NCBI GenBank assembly: GCA_945861225.1
Contig: CAMATU010000014.1
Location: forward strand, 1 to 36,425
Reading direction: 5' to 3'
DNA: 36,425 bases
DNA from: Klebsiella pneumoniae
GTDB lineage: Bacteria > Pseudomonadota > Gammaproteobacteria > Ga0077536
The translations under genes were made by a program, and so were the position numbers. Below the pieces are notes generated by a model that was given only the letters and a program-made list of their open reading frames with translations, was not told the DNA's origin and ran no database searches. This document shows positions 16,369-23,352 of the stretch, piece by piece. Position 1 is the stretch's first letter. The number at the start of each line of letters is the position of its first letter.

Positions 16369-17172
16369 ATGCCGCCACCGGCTGCCGCAGTTTCCACCTA
16401 CACCGTACTCGAGCAGCGCTGGTTTGCCGCAGTGCTGTTTTATACGTCAGTCCCGGTCGTGATTCTGCTGGTCGCGGGACCGCCACGCGCAATTGATTTT
16501 TGGTGGGATTTTGCGATGGCGCTCGGCATTCTCGCGGCGAGCAGTCTCGCCCTGCTGCCACTGCTGAGTGCCCGCTGGTGGGCGCCACAGCATCGGGCCA
16601 CCGGTTTCTTGAGATTGATTCAAGCCACGCATCGCTCGCTTGCGTATCTCGGGACGGCGCTGGTGCTGGCGCACGTAGGCTTGCTCATCCTGCTTGAACA
16701 CAGGGTGATTGAGTACCTCAAACTGGGTGCGGTGGCGCCGATGATGGCCGGCTTGCTTGGCACCGTACTCAGTGTCTTTTTGATCGTGTCCTCGTTATAT
16801 CGCGAGGCTTGGCGTTGGTCTTACCAGAGTTGGCGTTACTGGCATGCTGGCTTGTCAGTGATGGCGATCGGCTGCATCGGTTGGCATCTGCTGGGCGCCG
16901 GGTATTACTACGACAATGGAGGCCGGCGTGTAGCGTTGCTGTGGCTGCTGTTGGTGCCGACCTTGACGACCTGGGGGTTACGGCGTTGGCCCCTGCGCTC
17001 TGCTGCGAGTGCCGCGCGTGATCCCACTCATCTTGAGCGACGCCGCGTGCAGCGACTTATCGGCGCGATTGCGCTTACGTGGTTGGCCGTCTCGCTGGGC
17101 TTTGCCTGGTCCGGCCAATTTCAGACTCCTGCTGTGGAGCGCCCGTTGTGCGCCATCGATCCCTGCTTATAG
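16369..17172 (+). CDS. Ferric-reductase-like transmembrane protein (probable di-heme b)
   Basis: The 267-residue protein has six to seven hydrophobic helices. Two pairs of histidines sit in helices with the H-x13-H spacing of the ferric reductase/NADPH oxidase/MsrQ superfamily: H88 and H102, then H159 and H173. This arrangement normally stacks two b hemes across the membrane. There is no FAD or NAD domain. Its 3' end overlaps by 25 bases a tetraheme cytochrome c gene, so electrons probably pass between the membrane hemes and that periplasmic cytochrome (inference). The direction of flow and donor or acceptor are unknown. MsrQ is a possible relative, but no msrP gene is nearby. Confidence 0.75.
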   Translation: MPPPAAAVSTYTVLEQRWFAAVLFYTSVPVVILLVAGPPRAIDFWWDFAMALGILAASSLALLPLLSARWWAPQHRATGFLRLIQATHRSLAYLGTALVLAHVGLLILLEHRVIEYLKLGAVAPMMAGLLGTVLSVFLIVSSLYREAWRWSYQSWRYWHAGLSVMAIGCIGWHLLGAGYYYDNGGRRVALLWLLLVPTLTTWGLRRWPLRSAASAARDPTHLERRRVQRLIGAIALTWLAVSLGFAWSGQFQTPAVERPLCAIDPCL

Positions 17173-17528
17173 CGATCACTTTCAGCGCGGCTGCCGGCTA
17201 TGGGATCAGCCAGTGGCGTGATCAGGTGATCGTGCGCCGGCCATTGTTGCCGATTAATTTTGATCACCATGATCATGGGGCGGTCAAATGCGCGACTTGT
17301 CATCACAATTTCTTCGATGCGACGGGACGGGATTCCTGTTACTTCTGCCACAAGATTCGCCCCGTGCTCGCGCGGCGGATCGAAGCCGATTTTCACACCT
17401 TCTGCCGCGACTGCCATGTGCAGATCGTACAGCAGGGAATTAAGAGTGGCCCACTGCGTCGGTGCGGGGCTTGTCATGATGATCCCACTGGCGTGTTAGT
17501 TGGTCACGAAAAGACGGTGCCGCCGTGA
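17148..17528 (+). CDS. Tetraheme c-type cytochrome (c3/c7-like), membrane-anchored
   Basis: I chose the GTG at 17148 because it places an uncleaved signal anchor (RHRSLLIAITFSAAAGYGI) at the N-terminus and has GGAG 9 bases upstream; the frame is open further upstream inside the preceding gene. The 126-residue product has four CxxCH heme sites: CATCH 48-52, CYFCH 64-68, CRDCH 86-90 and CGACH 106-110. Extra histidines at 40, 41 and 43 could be the sixth ligands, as in cytochromes c3 and c7. It should be a periplasmic electron carrier. The gene overlaps both neighbours: the di-heme-b membrane protein upstream and the photolyase downstream (GTGA). Confidence 0.85.
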   Translation: MRHRSLLIAITFSAAAGYGISQWRDQVIVRRPLLPINFDHHDHGAVKCATCHHNFFDATGRDSCYFCHKIRPVLARRIEADFHTFCRDCHVQIVQQGIKSGPLRRCGACHDDPTGVLVGHEKTVPP

Positions 17529-18934
17529 CTGCTGCCATCTGGTGGGTGCGGCGTGACCTGCGTCTCACGGATAACCCCGCGTTGATGGCGGCCCTTGCAC
17601 ATGGCGAAGTGGTGCCGGTGTTCGTGCTCGATCCCGCGATTCTTGATAGCCGCTATCACCGCCATGCCGCGCGTCGGCGTGCTTTCCTGTTTGGGGGCTT
17701 GCGTGAACTTGATGCCGCATTAAGACAGCGCGGTTCGCGCTTGCTGATCGCGGAGGGCGCACCCCTGGAGGTACTACGCGGAATAATGGCAAGCACCGCA
17801 GCCACGGCGATTTATGCTGCAGAGGACTTCAGTCCCTATGCACGTCGGCGCGATACCGAGCTGGCTCGTGAACTCCCGCTGACCCTGTTGCCCGGCATCA
17901 CGGTCCATCATCCGGCGCGCGTGCTGAGCAAGCAACAGACACCCTATAGTGTGTTCACGCCGTTTAGTCGCACGTGGCAAGCACTGCCAGCACCGACCTT
18001 GGCGGACTGCTTGCCGGCACCATTGACCGTGCCAACGCCGGCAGTCAAGTTGCCGTGTGCATTGCTACCGCCATTCATCGCCAGCCTGGACTTTCCGCCT
18101 GGCGAGATCACAGCGCAACGGCGCCTCGCGGATTTCCTCACAGCACCGCTCGCTGCTTACGCCAGGCAGCGCGATTTGTTGGCGGCCGGCGGCACTTCAG
18201 CCCTCTCGCCTTATCTGCGCTTCGGCATGCTCTCGCCGCGAGTCGCGGTGGTGGCAGCGCGCAACGCACTGGCTACGACGCCGGCGAGTCTGGGCGCGAC
18301 TACCTGGCTGAAGGAACTGGTGTGGCGTGAATTTTATCTCGCGGTGCTCTATCACTTCCCACACGTCCTGCGCACGGCGTTTAATCCGCGGCTGCGGGCG
18401 ATTCCGTGGCGGACGGCGCCGGAGGACTTAACCGCCTGGCAACAGGGCCAAACGGGTTATCCAATCGTGGACGCCTGCCTGCGCCAGTTGTTAACCACCG
18501 GCTGGATGCATAACCGCGGGCGCATGATTGTTGCTTCGTTTCTCACCAAGGATTTGTTGCTCGACTGGCGCGAGGGTGAGCAATGGTTCATGAATCAATT
18601 GATCGATGGCGATCCCGCCGCCAACAACGGTGGTTGGCAGTGGGCAGCCGGCGTCGGCACCGATGCAGCGCCGTATTTTCGGATCTTTAATCCGGTCCTG
18701 CAGGGTGAGAAATTCGATCCGGAGGGGGCCTTTGTCCGACGTTTCGTCCCTGAGCTGGCGGCGATTCCCGCGCGCTACATTCATCGCCCATGGGAAATGC
18801 CGCCACTCACAATGGCTTTGCACGGCTTCACCCCGGGCGGAACCTATCCACTGCCGATAGTTGAGCACGCGATTGTTAAAGCGCGCACCCTCGCGGCCTA
18901 TCGCGCGGCGCAAGAAAAAATTCGCGAGCCATAG
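17525..18934 (+). CDS. phrB: Deoxyribodipyrimidine photolyase (class I CPD type)
   Basis: The protein has 469 residues from a GTG start overlapping the cytochrome stop. The N-terminal antenna-binding domain begins IWWVRRDLRLTDNPAL, the standard photolyase opening. The C-terminal FAD domain holds GTSALSPYLRFGMLSPR, WLKELVWREFY, GYPIVDACLRQL, GWMHNRGRMIVASFLTKDLL and the WFMNQLIDGDPAANNGGWQW stretch that binds FAD and the pyrimidine dimer. ASPYFRIFNP-like sequence (APYFRIFNPVLQ) follows. It repairs UV-induced cyclobutane dimers using blue light and reduced FAD. Its translation looks coupled to the heme genes, which is unusual. The antenna chromophore (folate or flavin) cannot be told from the sequence. 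Confidence 0.93.
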   Translation: MTAAIWWVRRDLRLTDNPALMAALAHGEVVPVFVLDPAILDSRYHRHAARRRAFLFGGLRELDAALRQRGSRLLIAEGAPLEVLRGIMASTAATAIYAAEDFSPYARRRDTELARELPLTLLPGITVHHPARVLSKQQTPYSVFTPFSRTWQALPAPTLADCLPAPLTVPTPAVKLPCALLPPFIASLDFPPGEITAQRRLADFLTAPLAAYARQRDLLAAGGTSALSPYLRFGMLSPRVAVVAARNALATTPASLGATTWLKELVWREFYLAVLYHFPHVLRTAFNPRLRAIPWRTAPEDLTAWQQGQTGYPIVDACLRQLLTTGWMHNRGRMIVASFLTKDLLLDWREGEQWFMNQLIDGDPAANNGGWQWAAGVGTDAAPYFRIFNPVLQGEKFDPEGAFVRRFVPELAAIPARYIHRPWEMPPLTMALHGFTPGGTYPLPIVEHAIVKARTLAAYRAAQEKIREP

Positions 18935-18968
18935 AAAACACGCCGCCGAGCCACGTCCCGGCAGCGTT

Positions 18969-20144
18969 TTATGCCGCACCTACCTCCGCGTAAACCCGTC
19001 GCTCAAATTCGCGCAGCAACGCGATGGTCTTGGGATCGAAGAACGGCAAAAGCTGGGTGGCCAATACCGCGCAGATGTCACGCTTTAAATCGATCCAGTA
19101 ATAGCAATTCGAAAGCCCGGCCCAGGCGAGACTGCCTGCCGCGCGGCCGTGTGGCACCGCGGCGCGATTGATCACGAAGCTCAGGCCCCAGCCCGCCTGT
19201 GTACCAGGAAAGAATTCGGCATCGTGCAAGACTTCCGGCGCCACGCTCAGTACGCGGCCGCAGTCCATGCCGGGACAATGATCGCGCGTCATCTCTGCCA
19301 CCGTCTCGGGCCGTAGTACGCGCACCCCAGCAAGGCTCCCGCCATTTAGAATCATGCGCATGAAGCGCAGATAGTCATGGACTGTGCTGTAGAGGCCGCC
19401 GCCTGCCATCTCCAACTCTGGTGCTTGTGGCATGACCAAATCCAGAGGGGCGAGCGAGCCGTCCGGCGCGCGGGCATGCATGCCGGCCAGGCGCAGGTTT
19501 TGCGCGGCACTCAGTTTGAACGAAGTACTGGTCATCTCCAACGGACCGAATAAAGTGTCTTGCAGGACCTGACCGATCCTTTGAGCGCAGACCTTCTCCA
19601 CCATTTTGGCGGCCCAATCGATCCCGGTCCCATATTCCCAGCGCTCGCCCGGATCGAACAGCAGCGGCGCGCCAAGCGCGGCGTTGGTACAGGTCATGAT
19701 GCTGGGCAGGCCACTGGCGTCCATGTAGCGCCTGGTGTCTGCGCTCGAAAATTCATAACCGAAACCCGCCGTGTGCGTGAGTAAATGGCGCAACGTGATC
19801 GCACGGCGTGGCGCCCGCAGTTGCGGCTTACCTGCTGCATCGAAGCCTGCGAGGACCTGGGTTTGGCCAAGTGCCGGCAGCACATTCTGCGCGGGAGCGT
19901 CGAGCTCAAGGCGGCCCTGTTCCACCAACTGCATGACCGCTGCAGAGGTGATCGCTTTGGTCATCGACGCGATCCAAATCACGCTCTGCGGTGTTAATGC
20001 TGCTGATGCGCCCAGGCTGGTCGGCCCAAAGGCGCCTTCATAGACCACGCCATCGCGATTGCCGACGATGGCGACCACATTGGGGATTTCACCAGCGCTG
20101 ATCGCGCCTTTAAGCAGCGCGTCGAGCTTGACTGTCATTGTCAT
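18969..20144 (-). CDS. Serine hydrolase, beta-lactamase class C/EstB family
   Basis: The protein has 391 residues with no signal peptide. The SxxK motif is S60-M-T-K63, and the second motif Y171-G-T is in the place of the YxN of class C beta-lactamases, as in EstB-type esterases. LRHLLTHTAGFGY is a strongly conserved segment of this family. Cytoplasmic location and the altered second motif favour an esterase or transesterase over antibiotic hydrolysis. It is followed by no gene on its strand, and the nitroreductase gene lies 24 bases upstream on the same strand, so the two are likely cotranscribed. Confidence 0.87.
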   Translation of the reverse strand: MTMTVKLDALLKGAISAGEIPNVVAIVGNRDGVVYEGAFGPTSLGASAALTPQSVIWIASMTKAITSAAVMQLVEQGRLELDAPAQNVLPALGQTQVLAGFDAAGKPQLRAPRRAITLRHLLTHTAGFGYEFSSADTRRYMDASGLPSIMTCTNAALGAPLLFDPGERWEYGTGIDWAAKMVEKVCAQRIGQVLQDTLFGPLEMTSTSFKLSAAQNLRLAGMHARAPDGSLAPLDLVMPQAPELEMAGGGLYSTVHDYLRFMRMILNGGSLAGVRVLRPETVAEMTRDHCPGMDCGRVLSVAPEVLHDAEFFPGTQAGWGLSFVINRAAVPHGRAAGSLAWAGLSNCYYWIDLKRDICAVLATQLLPFFDPKTIALLREFERRVYAEVGAA

Positions 20145-20168
20145 GCGAGATCTCCGTAAACGGGTTGG

Positions 20169-20822
20169 TCAGACATAGGCAGCAGCACCTGGCAGTGCCG
20201 CGCCATAGGTGTCGAGGAAGGCGGTGGTCGCGAGCGGCTTGCGTTTGAGTTTCTTCGGGAAGGGCTTTGCCGGCCAGCCCAAGGTGATTACTGCGGCGGT
20301 CGCGACGTCTTCGGGAATGTTGAGTAATTTCTTGATCTCGTTTTCGGACAGCACCAACAAGGTGGTGAGCACAGTGCCGAGCCCTTCGCTGCGCGCCGCG
20401 AGCATCATATTCTGCACGGCAGGATAAATGGACGAACCCGGGGTTAACACAGTGCGCCCAAGGTTCGCATCGAGCGCGGTGAGTTCCTGCCAGCGGGCAC
20501 ACACCACAATCATGACCGGCACATCGCACAAATGCCGCGCAAAGTGATCAACATTGGCGAGAAACTTGGCATCGAAGCCGGATTTGATTTCGCCACTCGA
20601 ATATTTCTGCATGACCGTGTCCCAGATCGGCTGATACAGGTCGTGGATCGCGCGGCGTTTCGCGGCATCGCGGACCACCACATAAGTGACCGGCTGGTTG
20701 TTACTGCCGGTCGCGGCCCAGCGCGCGCTGTTCAGAATTTTGGCGACCAGTGAGTCAGCGACGGGATCGGTCTTGTAGTGGCGGCAGGCGTTCAAGGTTT
20801 GCATTGCTTCTAGGACATCCAT
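20169..20822 (-). CDS. Nitroreductase family protein
   Basis: I chose the ATG at 20822 (217 residues), which has AGGAG 7 bases upstream; the frame continues to 21014, but the extra part looks like noise. The start MDVLEAMQTLNACRHYKTD, the ATGSNNQPVTYVVV loop and the SEGLGTVLTTLLVLSENEIKKLLNIP segment are typical of FMN-dependent nitroreductases. The last third ends with WPAKPFPKKLKRKPL, common in members that act on small enones or halogenated aromatics, but no substrate is assigned. It precedes the esterase gene on the same strand and is divergent from the enoyl-CoA hydratase gene across a 185-base gap that must hold both promoters. Confidence 0.87.
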   Translation of the reverse strand: MDVLEAMQTLNACRHYKTDPVADSLVAKILNSARWAATGSNNQPVTYVVVRDAAKRRAIHDLYQPIWDTVMQKYSSGEIKSGFDAKFLANVDHFARHLCDVPVMIVVCARWQELTALDANLGRTVLTPGSSIYPAVQNMMLAARSEGLGTVLTTLLVLSENEIKKLLNIPEDVATAAVITLGWPAKPFPKKLKRKPLATTAFLDTYGAALPGAAAYV

Positions 20823-21007
20823 GGCGGGCTCCTGGCGTTTCGTCATTGGTGAGTGAGAGTCTGTGCGGGGAGGATAAGGGGAAGTGCCAAGGGCGGATAG
20901 AGGGGCGGTGCGACGCTGCGAGCGGTGGTGGTGTGGATGCTGGTAATCTTGCGCCGAGACCCCGATTGATTCGCCCCCCACAATGATTGCTGGCAGGAGA
21001 CCCGAAC

Positions 21008-21805
21008 ATGGCATCGCTGAATTATGAAGTCACTGGACACATTGCCCTCATCACCCTCAACCGACCGGAAGCGCGCAACGCCCTTAATCCAGAAGTCGCG
21101 GTACGCCTCGCGCAGGCCTGGGCCGACGTGCGTGCTGATGACCGAGTGCGCGTGGCAGTGCTCACCGGCACCGGCAGCGCGTTCTGCGCGGGCGCCGATC
21201 TCGGCCAGCTCATTCCACTCATCTCCGGCGCACGTCAGGCGGAGAATGAATGGGATGAGAAATATCTGCAGGACCCCATGCTCGCGCGGCGCGCGCTGCT
21301 GCGCGACTTCGATCCTGAGAAGCCGATCATCGCCGCGGTTAATGGACACGCGATCGCGGGTGGCATGGAGATCCTTCAGGGCACGGACATTCGGGTGAGC
21401 GTGCCGGCGGCCAAGTTCGGCGTGCAGGAAGTGAAGTGGGCGATTTTTCCGGCCGGTGGTTCCAGCGTGCGTCTGCCGGTGCAACTGCCATTTGCCAAAG
21501 CGATGGAACTGCTGCTTACCGGCGATTTGATTACGGCGCAGGAGGCGCTGCAGCTGGGCTTCTTGAACTACGTGACGGATGATCCACTCGCCAAGGCGCT
21601 CGAGATCGCCGGCAAAATTGCGGCGAATGGCCCGCTCGCGGTAAAAGCAATTCGGCGCTCGGCGCGCGCGTGCCTTGGCCTGCCGGAACGCGCCGCGCTG
21701 GATTTGGAACACGAGATCGCGGCGCCTGTGTTCCAGACTGAGGATGCCAAAGAAGGTCCGCGCGCGTTCATGGAAAAGCGCGCGCCGGTTTATCGGGGGC
21801 GCTAG
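21008..21805 (+). CDS. Enoyl-CoA hydratase/isomerase (crotonase) family protein
   Basis: I chose the ATG at 21008 (265 residues), with AGGAG 8 bases before it. The crotonase features are visible: ITLNRPEARNALN, the CoA-binding and oxyanion segment FCAGADL (59-65), and NGHAIAGGMEILQGTDIRV (112-130) with the second oxyanion glycine. E121 and E141 are the acidic residues at positions usually relevant for catalysis. After that the usual GxxPGGGG loop is altered to FPAGGSSVRLP. Members hydrate enoyl-CoA in beta-oxidation or catalyse related reactions. With the class III CoA-transferase close by, it hints at degradation of an acyl-CoA intermediate. Confidence 0.88.
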   Translation: MASLNYEVTGHIALITLNRPEARNALNPEVAVRLAQAWADVRADDRVRVAVLTGTGSAFCAGADLGQLIPLISGARQAENEWDEKYLQDPMLARRALLRDFDPEKPIIAAVNGHAIAGGMEILQGTDIRVSVPAAKFGVQEVKWAIFPAGGSSVRLPVQLPFAKAMELLLTGDLITAQEALQLGFLNYVTDDPLAKALEIAGKIAANGPLAVKAIRRSARACLGLPERAALDLEHEIAAPVFQTEDAKEGPRAFMEKRAPVYRGR

Positions 21806-21858
21806 GACGCTGATCGTTGCGCGCGAATCCGACTCCGGGAAATTTGTCGCAAACCATA

Positions 21859-21938
21859 ATGTCGGATAACGCTGCGCTCATCCGACCTATAGGGTGCGGT
21901 CTTTCTATAGGTCGGATGAGCGCAGCGTTATCCGACAT
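21859..21938. repeat. REP-like hairpin, family A, long form
   Basis: Two perfectly complementary 34-base arms (21859-21892 and 21905-21938) enclose a 12-base loop. The core is the same as in the element at 7245-7309, but here the arms extend through CCGACCTATAG. It lies between the convergent enoyl-CoA hydratase and CoA-transferase genes and may serve as a bidirectional transcript end. Confidence 0.9.
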
Positions 21939-21950
21939 CTTTCTGAACGC

Positions 21951-23150
21951 CTACCGGTCGCCCTTAATCAATACGCCGCTGGTCGCGAGCGCCGCGATCT
22001 TATCCCCGGAATAGCCGAGCACCTCTTCCAATACACGCTGGTTATGCTCGCCGAGCAGCGGCGCAGTGAGTTCGGGAAACTCGGGTTGTTCGGAGAAACG
22101 CAGCGGGAAACCTGGAATGACGAAATCACCGAGGATCGGATCCTTGACCGTGCGCAAGGTGCCGCGCTTCTCAAAGTATTCGTACTTGGGTGCGTCAAAG
22201 GGGCTGATCACCGGTGCGCTCGGCACCCGAAATTCTTCGAGCCGGGCGAGCGCTGCGTCATCCGTGTCGAAGGTGGCTAGCCAGGCTTCGATCTGGGGAT
22301 TGAGTTCGTCCTGGTTTTTTGCGCGCGGTGCGGGTTGTGCGAAGCGCGGGTCGTGTTCGAGATCGGGACGCTGCATTGCTTTGCAAAGATTCGGCCATTG
22401 CAGCTGCAAGGCCATGATCACGATATAGCCTTCCGGGCCTTTAAACACGCCGATCGGCGCGACCAGCTCATGATTAGTGCCTACCCGCCCCGGCTTCCAG
22501 CCATTGCCGAGTGAAATCGATTGCACATTGACTTCGTGCATATGAAACAGCGCATCGACCATGGAGATATCCAGATACTGGCCGCGGCCCGTGCGTTCAC
22601 GATGAAACAGCGCGTAGCCGATTGCGGAGAAAGCGTGCACCCCGGAGCCGACATCCGCCATGCCGACGCCGACGGGATGCGGTTTGCCACCCTTGGGCCC
22701 CGTCACATGCATGAAGCCAGCATAGGCTTGCGCAATCCAGTCGTAGCCCGTGCGATGCGACAGCGGACTCACTCTGCCGAAGGCCGAGATCGAAGCCATG
22801 ATCAACCGTGGATTCAGCTTGGACGCGCCGGCATAGTCCAAGCCGCGCCGCTCCATCACGCCGGGGCCATAGTTCTCCACCAGCACGTCCACGCTTTTTA
22901 CCAGGTCAGTCAGAATTTCTTTGGACTCTGGTTTCGACAGATCGAGACACACACTCTGCTTGCCGCGATTCTGCTGCACGAAGTAACCGCTGCGGCCGTC
23001 TTTCATGAAAGGCAGGCCGCGCGAGGGATCGCCACTCGGCGCGTGTTCGATTTTGATGATCTCGGCGCCCATTTCGGCCATCAGCCGAGTGACCGTCGGG
23101 CCGGCCAGGTACTGCGTGAAATCCAGGACGCGAATGCCTTCAAGAATCAT
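21951..23150 (-). CDS. Class III (CaiB/BaiF) CoA-transferase
   Basis: The protein has 399 residues, the normal length. It begins with LEGIRVLDFTQYLAGPTVTR, a hallmark of the family, followed by GAEIIKIEHAPSGD and NRGKQSVCLDL. The catalytic aspartate is D166 in VGMADVGSG, which forms the acyl-CoA anhydride intermediate. GRGQYLDISMVDAL is the usual later signature. These enzymes move CoA between organic acids such as formyl/oxalate, carnitine, succinyl/benzylsuccinate or bile acids; the substrate here is not evident. AceE is encoded upstream on the same strand, with a repeat hairpin between them, so cotranscription is uncertain. Confidence 0.9.
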   Translation of the reverse strand: MILEGIRVLDFTQYLAGPTVTRLMAEMGAEIIKIEHAPSGDPSRGLPFMKDGRSGYFVQQNRGKQSVCLDLSKPESKEILTDLVKSVDVLVENYGPGVMERRGLDYAGASKLNPRLIMASISAFGRVSPLSHRTGYDWIAQAYAGFMHVTGPKGGKPHPVGVGMADVGSGVHAFSAIGYALFHRERTGRGQYLDISMVDALFHMHEVNVQSISLGNGWKPGRVGTNHELVAPIGVFKGPEGYIVIMALQLQWPNLCKAMQRPDLEHDPRFAQPAPRAKNQDELNPQIEAWLATFDTDDAALARLEEFRVPSAPVISPFDAPKYEYFEKRGTLRTVKDPILGDFVIPGFPLRFSEQPEFPELTAPLLGEHNQRVLEEVLGYSGDKIAALATSGVLIKGDR

Positions 23151-23230
23151 GGGTGACTCCTTTACTGGTTATTTAGGATTGGTCGGTAATTTCTCGTTCT
23201 GGAGTGTCACCGCCATTCCATCGCCCCCGC

Positions 23231-23336
23231 CCGTCATCCCGGGCGGAGCCGCATCGCGGCGCAGACCCGGGATCCATGGGCTCGCAGGAAGCAGCATGGA
23301 TCCCGGATAAGCGCTGCGCGCTTTACGGGATGACGG
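23231..23336. repeat. Composite inverted repeat, family C
   Basis: The outer arms CCGTCATCCCG (23231-23241) and CGGGATGACGG (23326-23336) and inner arms CCGGGATCCAT (23267-23277) and ATGGATCCCGG (23296-23306) form a nested hairpin. It sits in the gap between the aceE 3' end and the CoA-transferase 5' end. A half copy occurs at 13827-13854. Elements starting GTCATCCCG and ending CGGGATGAC are widespread extragenic repeats in proteobacteria. Confidence 0.8.
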
Positions 23337-23352
23337 AAGTGGGTGCAGTGGA

